Below are positions 10,637 through 23,138 of a stretch of DNA of 64,000 bases, in pieces. The position numbers and the translations under genes are program-made. The notes under the pieces were generated by a model. That model was not told where the DNA came from. It was given only the letters and a program-made list of their open reading frames with translations, and ran no database searches. The stretch's first letter is position 1, and every line of letters starts with the position of its first letter. Origin of the DNA: Clarireedia homoeocarpa (Eukaryota > Ascomycota > Leotiomycetes > Helotiales > Rutstroemiaceae); assembly GCA_001465935.1 (NCBI GenBank), contig LNKV01000020.1, positions 1,247,252 to 1,311,251 on the forward strand, given 5' to 3'.

Positions 10637-12510
10637 TCAGATAGCCTTTGTGCGAGAGAACAAACTGCTGTAGACTGCATCCACAACAGGCGTAGCGCTG
10701 ATCATCCGTCCTCCAAAATATCTGCCGTTGAGCCCCTTGATGGCGTTTTCTCCACCTTGTACCCGGTCGAACTTGAGATAAATATCGCCTTGTGAGTTGG
10801 GATCTAGAGCAATGTGAACAACATGGCCATATTTCTCTTCCGCTTCTGCCCGGACATCATCCTCGAGCTCCTTTTCCCAATTGTCACCTTCTTCTCTGTA
10901 ACACTCGTTAGTAATGACTAGTCCCGGAAGGATACACTACTTACTCTGCAGGATCGAACATGTTCTTTAGTACGACACATCGACTAGCCATATTAACATT
11001 TACCGGCAGAGCCTTGGATTCCGTCTTGGGCTTCGTGATCTCTCGCCTCTCGTTGCTTGCCGGAGCAGTGGGTTCGTCTGTCCTGGCGAGTTTCCTCATC
11101 AATGCGTCTCGACTATAATTGTTAAAGTTCACGCCGCCAACATCAGTGTCGTCCAAAGCGCTAGCACCACCTGCACCTTTATCATTATCGCGGCCACCGG
11201 CACGGTCGAAATTGCTGCCACCGGCAGCGGTAGGACCACGTCCGCCGGCACCAGAAAATGCAGAGCCCTGAAATTGTTGTTGGTGACTTTGGCCTTGGAA
11301 TCTCTGCAGAAGACTGGCGGTAGATTCAGGAGTAAACTTATCGTTTCCAAGACCAACACGGATAGGACGACCAGCAAGATCAAATCCATTCATTTTCTCC
11401 AATGCTTCTCGAGCCTGGTTGGGATCACGGAACCTGGTGATATTGTTAGTAAGCCTATCGAGTATGTTGACATGGGAATAGCTTACTGAACAAATCCATA
11501 GCCTCGACTGCGTCCTTGCTCTTCTTTTTGCAACTGGACAAATTCGAGCTCACCAAAGGGCTCAAATACGTTCTGTAAATCGCTTTCAGTGATGCTGAAG
11601 TGAATATTACCCACATATAGTCGATGAAAGGGAATCTGGTTAGGGTTGCTAGAGGTAGCCTCAGGATTGCGAACTTGTCGGTTCTTCTCGGCCTCTGTGA
11701 GTTGTGCGATAATTGGGATTCCTAGGAGCTTCTGACCAGTGAGTTGAATTGCAGCAGGGACTGATTCTTCGTTTTTGAACTCAACGTAGCCAACACTATG
11801 CAAATCAGTCAATAGTTTCACCAGGAGTAGGGAAGATAAACATACCCTTTTGATCTACCACTGACCCTGTCCTTCACAATTTGAGCTTCTTTGACAGGAC
11901 CAACCTTCTCGAAAAATGCTATGAGTTCTTTAGTTCTCAAACGAGCAGCCAGTTGTTGAACAAACACAGTGCGCCTGTCCCGTTCGTCCTCAGTCAAGGG
12001 AGGAGTGCCTTCTCGCTTGGGACTTCTAGTTCGTTGACGGTTACGACGATCGTCTCGGGGAGCATCTACATCATCACGGTCCCTGCGGTCACCTCGAGGT
12101 CGATAATACCTGTTCGGACTTCTAGAGCGGTCGCGTTGTCGTCCGCCCCCTCTATAATAATCTCCGTCCCTACGACCATTCTCTTCAGGGCTATCTCTGT
12201 GACGACGTGAGTGTCGACGATCATCATCTCGACTTCTGCTTCGGCGCCTACTCTTTGCACTCCCATGCTCGCTCACTGGAGTCATGGTTGACTCCTTCTC
12301 GTCCCTGTCTCTGCTACGTCCTCTGCGCTTCCGGTCTCGATCGCGGTCTCTGTCTCTGCTGTCGTCCCGAACTCTATCGCGATCGCGTCGGTCATTGCGT
12401 TCGCCCTTATGACGGTCATCATCATCTCTTGGTTTCGCAGATCCATTTTGGTCAACAGGAGTTGCATTCGCAGTTGAGTCCAGGAGAGCTTCAACATCCA
12501 AGGCAGACAT
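10637..12510 (-). CDS. RBM39/Rsd1-like SR-type splicing factor
   Basis: Four exons (12510-11846, 11795-11487, 11433-10945, 10895-10637) give 573 aa; all three introns are 49-53 nt and the phases close. The N-terminal ~170 residues are an RS/RD/RE-rich low-complexity region. Three RNA-recognition motifs follow: RRM1 (RTVFVQQLAARLRTKELIAFF, read to GYVEF), RRM2 (RLYVGNIHF ... RGYGFVQF), and a C-terminal atypical RRM starting at CVVLKNMFDPAE and running to GRYFGGRMI, the U2AF-homology type. This domain order is that of the CC1-like splicing factors (human RBM39, fission yeast Rsd1), which contact U2AF and U2 snRNP in the nucleus. A Gly/Ala-rich linker lies between RRM2 and RRM3. Start MSALDVEALLDS at 12510 is preferred over an upstream in-frame ATG at 12588. 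Confidence 0.93.
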
Positions 12511-13119
12511 GGTGAAGGCGGTTATTAATTCGCCTGAGAGTGGGCGAAGGCACCAATTGTTATTGGAAGAGCCGAAGATATTGTTCACGGGAGGTGTAGA
12601 TGGTTATTGGAATAATTTGATTCAGATATCACAAGTAGTTGGAATCTCAAAAATAATGAGATCGGAATAAGTTCAGAGATGTAAAATAATGTAAGATGGT
12701 GCTGGTTTCATAAGAGATGTGGTCTGGACTAGGCTCGGCGAGACAGGAAAATATTTACTAGTGGCACCTGCCACTAACATTTATCGGCCAGTGCCTAAGA
12801 TAACGGCATGACTAGCAATTTTTGACACCTCGAATTTGCAGGTAGCACAAGATGGTGAGCACTCGGGGCAACATTTTCTACGAGGAGAAGACCGCTAGGG
12901 TTTTGAAGATGAAAGATATTAGGTTATTAAAAGCTATGAAGAATAAAGTTCCGTGAGAGCGGCCGGCCTACTCTTCAATGGAATGTCCAACAGAGCCGTA
13001 AACGCCTAGGCCATAATGCCTTTTGATATCTCTACCTCATCAACCGTTCCCATGCCATGGTCTCATGATATCCCTATGTATGCCGATTCCAATAATTACA
13101 CCTCCAATCCATCTCCCTT
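12511..13119. other. Promoter region of the splicing factor and 3' flank of the hydroxylase
   Basis: 609 bp with no coding signal. The two flanking genes are on the same (minus) strand. Confidence 0.5.
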
Positions 13120-14342
13120 TCAGTTGGTCTTGGCAGGTGAGGCGAGCTGTGTACCGAAGATACAGTCCCAGAATCGGCTGGTCACTCCGAAACCATTCTC
13201 GTAGTCCATGAAGTGATGTTGGAGATGCCATTTCTTGAGTTGTCTCCAATACGAAGGAAGTGTGCGGTGGTGGAGGAAATAATGAGTCAAATCATAGCAG
13301 ATGTAGCCAAATATTCCACCGCAAAATACCGCAGTTGCGACGTGCCAGTTCCAGTAGAACACAGTGTGGGCAAGCTTCCAGAAAGGTGTTGCAAGCACAA
13401 TGAAGAGGGTAGGTGGCATAACAAGTCGATATTTGTCCATAGGTAGATAGTGGTGGATGCCGTGGAGGAGGAAGTGAAGCGTTATGCCTACGCGGTTGTC
13501 GGGAAGATATCTAGATTTTATTAATATGCTTTCGCAAACGGAGCTTCGAACTTAACTTACTTGTCAAGATGGAACAGGAATCTGTGGAGAATATATTCCA
13601 CCAGTGTCCAGAGAAAGAGTCCCAGGCACCAGTATGCTGCCGCTGCAGTAACATTGGAAAATCCTTGCTGCGCGAGGTATGTGCCATATGTCACAGGAGG
13701 CAGCCATACCATAGGAACTACCCACCAGGCTGTCTTTGATAAAGGTTCGAGGAAATTTCCAAACAGCGGTGCAGATTCTCCTCCTTTGTAGTGACGAGGT
13801 CGGTGAACTTGCTCCAGATAGAAGTCTTTGCTGAATCCACCACGCCAGATTTGCATCAGCAATGGTTTGTTCAAGTCGAGAAATTTGTGAGTTTTGTAAT
13901 CATCGACAAGATCCGTTTCTTTGCTGAGATCTTCTTCAGACGACATGCCTGTACTAGCATAAACTGGCCGAGGGTTCGCAGAACCATTCTCCTTCAACTC
14001 CTTCAATCCGTCCTTGGTCGGGGGAAGAGGGACGATGCTATCTGGCTTGGTGCTCTTAGTCGCAGTATCGATAACCTTTTCAGTAACTACGAAGCCTACG
14101 AAAGAGTCCTCGAGGACCTCATAGGCAGATTCTGAATGGGTATGCGAGAGTTCGTCTTTCATGATCTCTGTGACATCTTTTCCTCCGTACTCGAGTACCA
14201 AATCACCTCCACCAGGATGACTGTCTACGAAATCTGTAACATCAAAGACCCTAGTCCCAATTGTAACGTAGCAACTGTTCGAGGAATTATGAGAGGCTAC
14301 CTCAGCCTGCGTGAGAGTTGGAAGTGTTCGTGAGGGCGACAT
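13120..14342 (-). CDS. scs7: Sphingolipid fatty acid 2-hydroxylase (Scs7/FA2H type)
   Basis: Two exons (14342-13561, 13510-13120; 50-nt intron), 390 aa. Adds the 2-hydroxyl group to the very-long-chain fatty acid of ceramide in the ER membrane. The N-terminal cytochrome b5 domain has HPGGGDLVLEYGG with heme-ligand His at ~42 and a second His in LSHTHS. The C-terminal fatty-acid hydroxylase domain has the expected di-iron His boxes: HRFLFH (~253-258), HFLLHGIHHYLP, HYFLHH and HLQHH. Membrane spans are evident around WWVVPMVWLPPVTYGT and YWCLGLFLWTLVEYIL. Length and domain order match yeast Scs7. Start MSPSRTLPTLTQ at 14342 is chosen; the longer in-frame start adds 45 residues without family similarity that I can see. 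Confidence 0.95.
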
Positions 14343-15107
14343 GGTGAAAGATCTGGTGCCGGTCGATAGAAGGTCGAAAAGAGCGTGAGTGGGAGATGGT
14401 ATATCAGATTGCTCGGGTAGGGTGTCCGAGCCTTTTTGTTTATCGAGAGGCAAATTGCAAGGAAGCAAAGCCAACAAAGATGATCAAGCGCGTACTAATA
14501 AGCGGATGGGCCGGCGACAAGGGACGGTGTGAAATAGGGGAAACGGGAAACGGACTTTAACAACGTCTAAAATACAGAATCAGGCCGGATTGCTCTCCTG
14601 ACAAACAAGACCCGTTATCTGTTGAGTGCCGAAATCTAAGGTGATATGTATGTATGTATGTATATGTATGTATGTTGGTCGTCAGGAGATTTCCGCACAG
14701 AATCGCACGACACGCAACCGATGGACTGTCAAAAATCAAACCATCAAACCCTAAATTTATTGCTGGCATCGTCCTTGCACAAATTGTGATTGTTTCAATC
14801 CTAGCGCATTTTATATTTATGCATTTTGCTCCTTGCATTAAGGTTAGCTTGTTCACGTGAAATTTATGCAATGTCATAAAGTTGTGAATAATGGCGGGGT
14901 AGAACTTCCTACTTCCTTGCTTACCCAGAGCGAGCTTCAAGTCGTCAGATGTGGCTCAGCTCGAAGTACCACCACCAAACTACGAAGATCGCATTCAAAA
15001 CATTCAATTCCGTGGAGTATAACTTTCCCCGTACCTACAACTACATCGTTCTCCAGCTTCTGTGAAGACCAGATTCTTTACTTATACCACGACCAAATCT
15101 TCAAATC
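14343..15107. other. Divergent promoter between the hydroxylase and Het-C
   Basis: 765 bp shared by two genes transcribed away from each other. A TATG/TGTA microsatellite lies at 14645-14674. A pyrimidine-rich leader precedes the Het-C start. Confidence 0.5.
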
Positions 15108-17656
15108 ATGACCCTTCCAGCGCCCGGATATGGGTCGTTTCTGCTCATATCATGCATATTGTTGATTATCCTTCCAGCTCCTGCTGCAGCTTTCGGTGCT
15201 GGTAACATCCCAAGCATATCCAATATCGAGGGCAAGAACTTCCGTCATGGCGATATTGAGGACCTGCTCAAGACCGTCGCTTTTATCAAGGGTCACAAAT
15301 GGACCTCTATGATGATCAAACGGGTGTACTTTGGAAATTGGCTAAGAGATTACTCCCAGGCTGTTGATGTGGGCAGCTTGAAAGGTGTATCGGCACCTAC
15401 AATTCGCATTTTAGTATGACGTCTCCCTTCATTCCTTACCTACAATATATTAATGAAGCTTTACAGGTCTGGGTTCTGAGCTTCTTGTCTTTTGGTTACG
15501 CTACTGCAGAATTTGAAGTAACAGAAGAACGTCTTGGCGTTTACCGGCCTGAAGAACACATCGATAACCCAAAAGGCTATGCTGATAAAGAGGACGCTAG
15601 AACTTACGACGCCAGACTTCGTGGTCCTATTTCACCAGTTGAGCTCGAAGTCGACTCTAACACGGGAATGAAAAATTACATTGCCAACGAAAGTGGTGGT
15701 TGGGCTACTAGCTCGGGTTACGTCAAGTACAGTTTTGCGAGAAGCATACATTTTGGTCGAATGTACACTAGCGGTTCTAGTGGCAGAGGAAGAGAAGAAG
15801 ATCTCTGTGAGGCTTTAAGATGTCTAGGCCAAGGACTTCATTGTATGGAAGTAAGTTCCCTTGATCGCAATTAATCATTTCCTTCTGACGAAATAGGATT
15901 TTGGAGCGCATACCAATTACTGTGAATTGGCTTTGAGAGAACTTGGTTATCGTGATGTATTCCCTCACTGCGGGGCCTCTGCAGAAATCAACATTCGCGG
16001 TCACCATGTATATCCCTTGGTTACCGGTACTTTTGGTGCAGTTGATTTCTTGCACTCAGTCCTTGGAGAAGCAACGGATCATTTCACTCAGACCGAGGTG
16101 GAGGAAATGGATCTTGCTTTGCTGACTGCCGAGAAAACTCAAAAACAAAGCGGTAGTGGTGGCGATGGCCAGCGCGGCTTATTTGGATCTAGCAGCAACA
16201 GCAACAGTGGGTCGGACTTTGTGGGCCTGCTGTCGCAAATTCCTGGTATGGGTGGTGGGTTAGCCGGTACCGCAAGAGATCTCCAAGCGCAATCAGCAGC
16301 TCAAGAGTACGAAAATTCAAATCAGCGCAGCAGAGCCAGCGCAAATACTTCCTTCAATGCACCTCCTGGATCGCAAAATGGACCACCAGGACCAGGTGTT
16401 CCGGGCATGAGTCCAGACTTTGATCCCGTCAAAACTGCAGCGAAGATTTATCCTATCCTGGAATTCAGAGACAGAGTTGTACGAGCGATCAACAACACGA
16501 TTGCCAAGATACCGGGTCTTGAGTCACTTGTTGAGAAGATTAGTGAGACTTTGACAGTTTTCATACTCTCTCTTCTTGCACCATTCGTACGGCCCATTAT
16601 CGACGCAGTCTCAGACAGCTTAAGGAAAGGATCTTCGACTGTCGTTGAAGCTAGTGCCAACTCCCAGTTTGAGCCATGGCACGATCCATACTGCACAGAT
16701 CCAACCCACTCTATGCTCTCCAAAGATCATTTCTCTAACGTCCTAAATTCATGCGCCGGCAAAGTCGCCTCATCAATCCTGCAATACGTAACGCCGTAAG
16801 TCCATCTTATCATTTTCTACCTATCCAAACTCCAAAACAACTAACTCATTCCCCTAGACGTATTCTCTACGCCTGGGAAAATCCTGGAGTCCCCGTTAAC
16901 GAAGTAATGAACGATATCCTCCGCACCTTTCACCACCCCGCTCTCCGCGACGAACATATTGAGATCCACAGGACCATGTTCGCCACCGTACGCACTTGGG
17001 TCAACGAACACCCCAATCCGCAATCCCTCAACCGCATCCTATCCTCGGAATCTGTCAAAGCAGGCCACAATCATAGCACTTCCGCCGAACACGATCATAA
17101 CCACGGGGCGCTTGGCGGGCACGGTAAAACTTCTGGCTCCCTATGGAATGAGATTAAGACGCGTGATTTGAGCGCTATGGAAGGGATGGATACCAAACCT
17201 TCGTACATACATTCAACTGCTTCGCCTGCAATAGGCTCCCCGTCTCCACAGCCGCAGAGGGGCTATGGTTATGGATATGCGGGAGCAGGTCCAGCAGAAA
17301 ACTATAGACCGCAGAGTAGCGGGTATTTGGAGCCTAGCTATCAACACCAGCAGCAGGGCTATAACGCTGGTGAAGGTGGTAGATATGAGCAGCAACAAGA
17401 TCCGTTTAAGCAATTTGGTAACCAACCCGCTTATGGCGATCCGTATAGTGGAGGTAGCAGTGCATATAATCAGGGTCAGCAAGGATATAGCGAGCCATAT
17501 CGGAGCTATGGTCAAGGTCCTCCTCCCCCAGGACCACCTGGTTGGGGACCTCCTCCACCGCAGCAGGATCCATGGGCCCAACAACCTCCTCCACCAAATC
17601 AATACCCCCCGCATCAGGGTGGGGGATATGGTGGGGGGTATGGGGGTGGGTATTAG
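15108..17656 (+). CDS. het-C: Het-C heterokaryon incompatibility family protein
   Basis: Four exons (15108-15413, 15467-15850, 15897-16795, 16858-17656) give 795 aa; introns are 53, 46 and 62 nt. A hydrophobic signal peptide at the N-terminus (FLLISCILLIILPAPAAAFG) is followed by the conserved Het-C body, e.g. FRHGDIEDLLKTVAF, YFGNWLRDYSQAVDVG, RCLGQGLHCMEDFGAHTN. A second hydrophobic segment (TLTVFILSLLAPFVRPIID) lies in the middle. The C-terminal ~150 residues are Gly/Tyr/Pro/Gln-rich, as in the glycine-rich tail of Neurospora HET-C. In Neurospora, allelic differences in het-c (with the linked NLR-like gene pin-c) trigger death of fused cells; whether this copy acts in incompatibility cannot be judged from sequence. 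No NLR-like neighbour is present in the window. Confidence 0.92.
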
Positions 17657-19340
17657 TTGAGGGCAAAGGAGGTTGTGATTGTGAGTGAAGGATGAAGAGA
17701 GGAGAGGTTCGCTAGTTGGACTTTTGTTTCTTCATCTTCCGTCTTGTTTTCGCTTTCTAGCTGTGATTTGGAGGTTTGAAAGTGGTAGTCGGTTTTGGTT
17801 GGGAGGATGGATGGATGGGATGGTCGGTTGGTCGGTTGGGAAATGGAGATACCATATCATATCATATGTCCTTGGCTCAAAAGCACACTATCTGATGGGG
17901 GGAAACTTTGTTTTATGAGTAGAGGAATGAGGGAATGAAGGAATGAATTTTCATTGATGGGTCGATTGATGGTGTTCTCTCTATTCCATGGTATTATCGT
18001 AAACGAAACTTCCCCGCACGTAATATCGAAGTTTGCAGTCGGTGAAGGAATCAAAGATCGCTCAGAAGTGAACTGAGAAGATGAAGATGTGTATGCAGAC
18101 GCGCTGTCTAAGCTTTGAGACGTCGACTATTCGGGCCTGCTGAGAGGTTATTTTTAGAAATAATCGACGTTTGAGTGGTAGAATCTTCTGAATAATACGA
18201 TTTCAGAATGGAGAAAGAGATGAATCGAATAGCAGGCGTAGTGTTCAGTTTTACGCTTCTCCTAATATCTAGGCGAAGCCCGCGAGCTGCTTATAGTCCT
18301 CTATTAATGAATGAGTAGTCTTTGTCGAGAGAAGCCTTGCGGATCTTGCACAACAATCCGATCGAATACAGCTTCGCCTTGGTAATTAAGGAGGCAGCAT
18401 ACTCAAAGCCTAAGGTCAAGAATTAGAGCCGACCGTGAGTTGCAAACCATGGAATATCCCTTGGATCGCACAAATGTGGTCCACCGTCACATTGTAGAGT
18501 ATGCGAACGAAGTACAAGGTATATTGTGCCCAGCGAGTCCCAGATCCACTGCTTGAAGTTTGAAGGAGAAAGTTGAAGCTAGCATAAAACTGCGAAGCAA
18601 TGAAGTAGATTAAAACAAGCATGAAGGAAGGAAGGAAGAAAGGAAGGAAGGAAAGAACTAATGTGACTTAACACTTGCATGCTAAATCCTTGACCGCAGA
18701 AGTGTCGGGAGAAGAAGATGAAGGTGCCTATCTGAGTGGATTTTCAGTATGTAGAAGCGTAATAAATAGGTATCGCACAGTTCGTAAGATGGATCACTAA
18801 GAATTTGAGAACAGATCTGTGGTCATAATCTACTGTTTCATGTCTTTGATCGTAAGTCATACCCGTGGAAGTGTCGAGGAGGTGTTCATATGTTGGTTTG
18901 GGACAATTATCCTCGCGCTCTGTATCCCTCACGGATTCATGCCACATACGGCAGTGATTGATGGATATTTTGAGAAGCCGGTCAGTGCATATCATTAATT
19001 GCACTGCACTACACCTCAATGAACAACTTTCGTCCCGACTGCTATAGGTGCAAATGTGGTAAGCAGTAACCAGCAGGACCCTCATCATCGACCTGCTTGA
19101 TCTCATCACTTTGCACGAATGCATCGTATCATGCACAGAGTGTCTAAAAAATAGGTAGGCATTTGTTTGTTGTACACCTTGCACATCCACAACCAAGTAA
19201 ATCGAGGTAGGTGGATTGAGTGTATATGCACTCATCGCTCCTTCCAGAGTCTCTGTCATAGATCGATGGCTGCTAAGCAAGACAACAGATATATTATGTA
19301 GGTACTCTGTTGTTGCAATGAACACTAATTCGTAGCATCG
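17657..19340. other. Intergenic region, no convincing gene
   Basis: 1.7 kb. It contains GGTT/GGAT low-complexity DNA near 17805-17840 and a GGAA microsatellite at 18623-18653. The longest frame (minus strand, 18744-19349) starts at GTG and has no domain, so I do not call it. Confidence 0.5.
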
Positions 19341-21335
19341 ACATGACACTCAACTTGCTACCTACTTGCTTGCATCAGTACCTGCCTATTCAATCTTTGC
19401 TCCAGAGTGTCATTGTTACAATCCACTTCCTTAAGTTCATTCAGAACGTCCTCCAACCACGAAACATTCCTCTGGAGCTCAGTCTCTCACTCCAAGCCCT
19501 CACCTGGAACTCTCAATCCAAATCCTCACGTCATACCCTACATGCGAACCACGTACCCATCAAGCCCTCGAACCCCAAAGCAGCAACAGCCTAGCCTCCT
19601 ATCGTAAGCGCGCACTTCACCAGTGCACATACCACCAACCTCTCTTCTCTTCGCTACAGTGTCTTCCTCCCCTAATCGCCCCGCTTACACAATCGACCAA
19701 TCAAGATGTCCCCCGGCAGAAAAAGTATATCCATCGCTACCAGACAGCGTCTGCACACAATGCTCTCAGTTTGCTCAATGAGCAGTGTAAATGAGCATCG
19801 TAAATGGGCAATAACGTCTCAAGTTCCATCCATCGAGTGTCCCATCCTCTCCTTGTAAGCTCTAGTAATCTCCCACAACCACTCCAGTTCCCACAGCAGA
19901 AACCAACTCCCCCATCGCACCTCCCGATCTACCCTCGAAGCCAGTACCAACCCAAAGTCCAAGTCCCCAATAGCGTCGTCCATTGCCGCGCTTGTAATAC
20001 TTTCTAGCCCAAGCCTGGCGTCTAAATTAGTCCCCTATCCATCATCCATATCATTGTCCTCTCTTTTTCTCCCTCCCATTTGTTTCTTCTCTTCTATCCA
20101 TCCAACATACATTACTCACTTCATTATCTATTCATCCAGTCAAATTTCAAACACACAACATAACTCAACAATCTTCTATCAAGCACAGCCCGACAAACGC
20201 AACCCAAACGAGCATACAAACGACAAACGGACCAAACAGACAATTCTACTCGCTCACTCACCATCATGTAAGTACCCTTTCTACCAAATGTGCATTCATA
20301 CGCCCGAGCCTCAGCTGCAGTTCTAGCTGCAGTTGCAGCTACAGTTGCAGTTCTGAACAGCTCCCTGCTGTACTGCTCAACTCCCTCCACCGCAACCACG
20401 ACCACATCCCACCTCATTTCATCTCACCTCCTCCAATGCGAATGATTATTTCCCCCTTTCTCCTATCAACTCAATCAAATCAATTCATTGACTGCTCATA
20501 TTTTTGCTTTATCTCGATTAATTAAAAAGTTCAACTTACTAACGACAGAAAAAGCCCAGCACGCACACAATCATACCTCCCGTACTCATCGACAATACAA
20601 ACGACCTCCTTCATTCTGCAAACGACACCAGCAACCACAGACTCAATCAGACGATATTGATAGCAAAACAAATATCAATAGGCAGTAAGTTATTAATCCC
20701 TTTTCATACTTCATTCCACCCCTCCCCCCAGCTCTTCGTGGTTGCGAGACAAGTGTTGTCCATCCTCTCTCTACACCTTTTCTATCATCTCATCCCCGCA
20801 CAACCATGACACAGCAACGACCATACTCAATTCTTCCCTCTTTCGGTCATATTGTTGAAGTTTCTATGCCTCATCTCCCCCAAAATACACAAAAATTGTA
20901 AAATAGTTCGTTTTGCACAACGTCGGGCTTCTCAACGCGCTAGTTCCTCGTTTGCACCATTTATCCATTTTGCCTTGTGGCTATGCTTCCATCATCAATA
21001 TCTTTAAAAATCAATAGAAATATATCTGATGTTTGCTGCCTGCTTCGACTTCACCACTTGGTTGGCACCTTGAAAAGGAGAAAAACAGTATTGTCGTTGC
21101 CTCATACATAAAGCATTTCGGTAAAGCAAAAGGAGAAACTAACATGGGTTGATAGCTACCTCGACCTTACAAACCTATATTCCAACAGTCCAGAACTTCG
21201 ACTTTGAGGTTACTTGGACTTTTGTCTTCAAGTTGTAGGTGACACCGTCGTATCCTCCATCAGTTGGGTGCAGTAAAGTACGCAAAACTAACAGCGAATA
21301 GAAAACACCTCCTAACCCAATTTCTTAACCTCGCC
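19341..21335 (+). other. Probable spliced 5' leader or promoter of the Asp/Ser-repeat gene
   Basis: 2 kb with very high C over G on the plus strand and no long coding frame. Splice-like signals are visible: a donor GTAAGTACCC at 20268, a branch and acceptor (TTACTAACGACAG) ending at 20548, a donor GTAAGTTATT at 20685, and a further CTAAC plus AATAG acceptor ending at 21300. Together they suggest untranslated exons joined to the coding exon that starts at 21336. It could instead be a separate non-coding RNA. Confidence 0.4.
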
Positions 21336-22229
21336 ATGTCTTCCATCAACTTTCTCCTCAGCTCACCAGAGGAGCCAACCGCCAAGTAGGTTCTATCTTT
21401 TCTACTTTGACTCACCCTCGCTGTTCTATCCATTTCCTATCCTTCCCCCTCACCATTCCACAAACTCCCAGCTAACCCCGCTCTCTACAGTCGCTCTGAA
21501 ACCCCCTCGTTAACCGAGTTCACCCTTCCGGAGCCCGCAATTCCTCTCCCAGAAAACCCTTCCGACTTCACCCACGTCGGGCAAGGCTACACCGTGACCA
21601 CTACCGCCGCCAACCCCATGGCGATTAGCCGAATTCTCAACGACAGCGCCAACAACGGCTCCAACGAACCTGTTACCATCATCTCCCCCATGCCGGAAAC
21701 TATTCACAACGCCACGACTACTTCCGAAAAACCGCAATATGACCGCCCAAACAAGCGCAAGCTCGCCGCCACGGATGACGAGCTCAACGACGAGGGTCCA
21801 CCAAGCAAGAAGACCCGATCCTACGCCAATTCTGAATTCGATTACGACTCGGACACCTCTTCCTATTGTTCAACCTGCTGGGATGTCGATTCTGATATCG
21901 ATTCTGACACCGATTCTGACATCGATACAAACACCGACTTTGACTCAGACACCGACGCTGGCTCAAATACTGACTTGGACTTAAACGCTGACTCCGATAC
22001 GGACTATGACTCTGACACCGACTCCGACTCAGACTCAGACTCCGACTCCGACGTCGACATCGATCCTCCCCCCATGGAAGTATTCCTCGACAACGGTATC
22101 CCTATGGTAATAGACAACGTCACATTTCTCCCCAGACGCCGAATGCCACAAGACGACTTCACCGGCGAGCAAGCTCGACACTGGTACCGGGAGCGAGTCC
22201 GTAGAGATCGGGAGCGACACGAAGAGTAA
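21336..22229 (+). CDS. Acidic Asp/Ser-repeat protein, probably nuclear, function unknown
   Basis: Two exons (21336-21385, 21491-22229; intron 105 nt), 262 aa. The first exon encodes MSSINFLLSSPEEPTAK; the acceptor CTACAG at 21490 continues in frame. A Lys/Arg-rich stretch (KRKLAATDDELND ... PPSKKTR, about residues 100-120) looks like a nuclear localisation signal. It is followed by about 70 residues built from D-S/T-D repeats, then a basic, Arg-rich C-terminus (ARHWYRERVRRDRERHEE). The short SRILNDS motif recalls N-termini of some fungal transcription factors, but no DNA-binding domain is visible. Family not recognised. The long C-rich upstream region would fit a regulated gene with a long leader. 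Confidence 0.65.
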
Positions 22230-22776
22230 TGGCCGCAGCGAATTTTATCACGCTTGAAGATGCGGATTTTCAAGAGTGCGTGATATAAACGGAGGAGGAG
22301 AAGGAGATAGGGCTATAAAGGACATGTGGCATCTAAACCATCTCGGCACACTACGCTACACTAACCATACGGATTTCTCATTTCGGTCCCACAACCAATC
22401 ACTCGATAACACTATGGGTATAAGCATCTCTTAGCGTTTTTTCATCATCGGACGCCGTCGACATTAGAGCAACCTCAATAACCCCACACTGATTAGACAT
22501 CCAACCCAAGGATAAACCACCACGCCTCGCCAGCAAACTTAATCAACTCAATGTACCAAACGCAACACGACAATCCCGCCGAGTCAAATCCTCAATACCA
22601 AAGACGAAAACAAAACCGATCTTAATGTTCCTTTACCCACTAGACAATCAACACTGGAAAGGAAACTACTTGTGCATGAGCTGAGCATCTTTCCTTATAG
22701 TTATCAACTGCACAGTACCCTCGAGAAGAAATGAACATCACCGCCTAAGGATCTCGACAGCCACAACCGCAAGGCC

Positions 22777-23138
22777 ATTGATAAGGAGTGTGGTCCTCCA
22801 AACAAACTTCAGCAGGACCACTTCCCCAATGGCGGCTCGTCCTCACCAAAATAAAATGTTTGTATCCTCCTACCTTTATACATATATTCATACAAGTGCT
22901 GACGGTTCTTAATCATAGAATTTCACGATGACGGACTGACAACCAAAAAAAAAAAAAAAAAACACCCGAAGACTTCTACCAAAAGTCAATTCAGCATCTC
23001 TAATTCATTCATTCCAAAGGCAATTGGCAAGGAGTGTGGTCTCCCAAACAAAAACCATCCATCAAAGCAACAAGACAACTTCCCCAATGACGGCTCTCCC
23101 TCGCGCAAAAAGAGGTTAGGTATTCCTTACCCCATAAC
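22777..23138 (+). repeat. Diverged tandem duplication, two ~115-130-bp copies
   Basis: Copy 1 at ~22777-22890 and copy 2 at ~23014-23138 share AAGGAGTGTGGT, CCAAACAAA, and the block ACTTCCCCAATG. In one frame both read KAI.KECG.PNK...QQD.FPN.GS, with a 12-bp (four-codon) insertion in copy 2 and differences biased to third positions. Copy 1 lacks an ATG in this frame and ends in TAA. An intron-like segment (GTATCC ... GTGCTGAC ... CATAG, 22862-22918) lies between them. It may be a decayed or unannotated coding exon pair. Confidence 0.6.

Noticed and set aside
18744..19349. 201-codon minus-strand frame
   Set aside because: It starts with GTG, has no domain, signal or codon pattern I can support, and lies in low-quality intergenic DNA.
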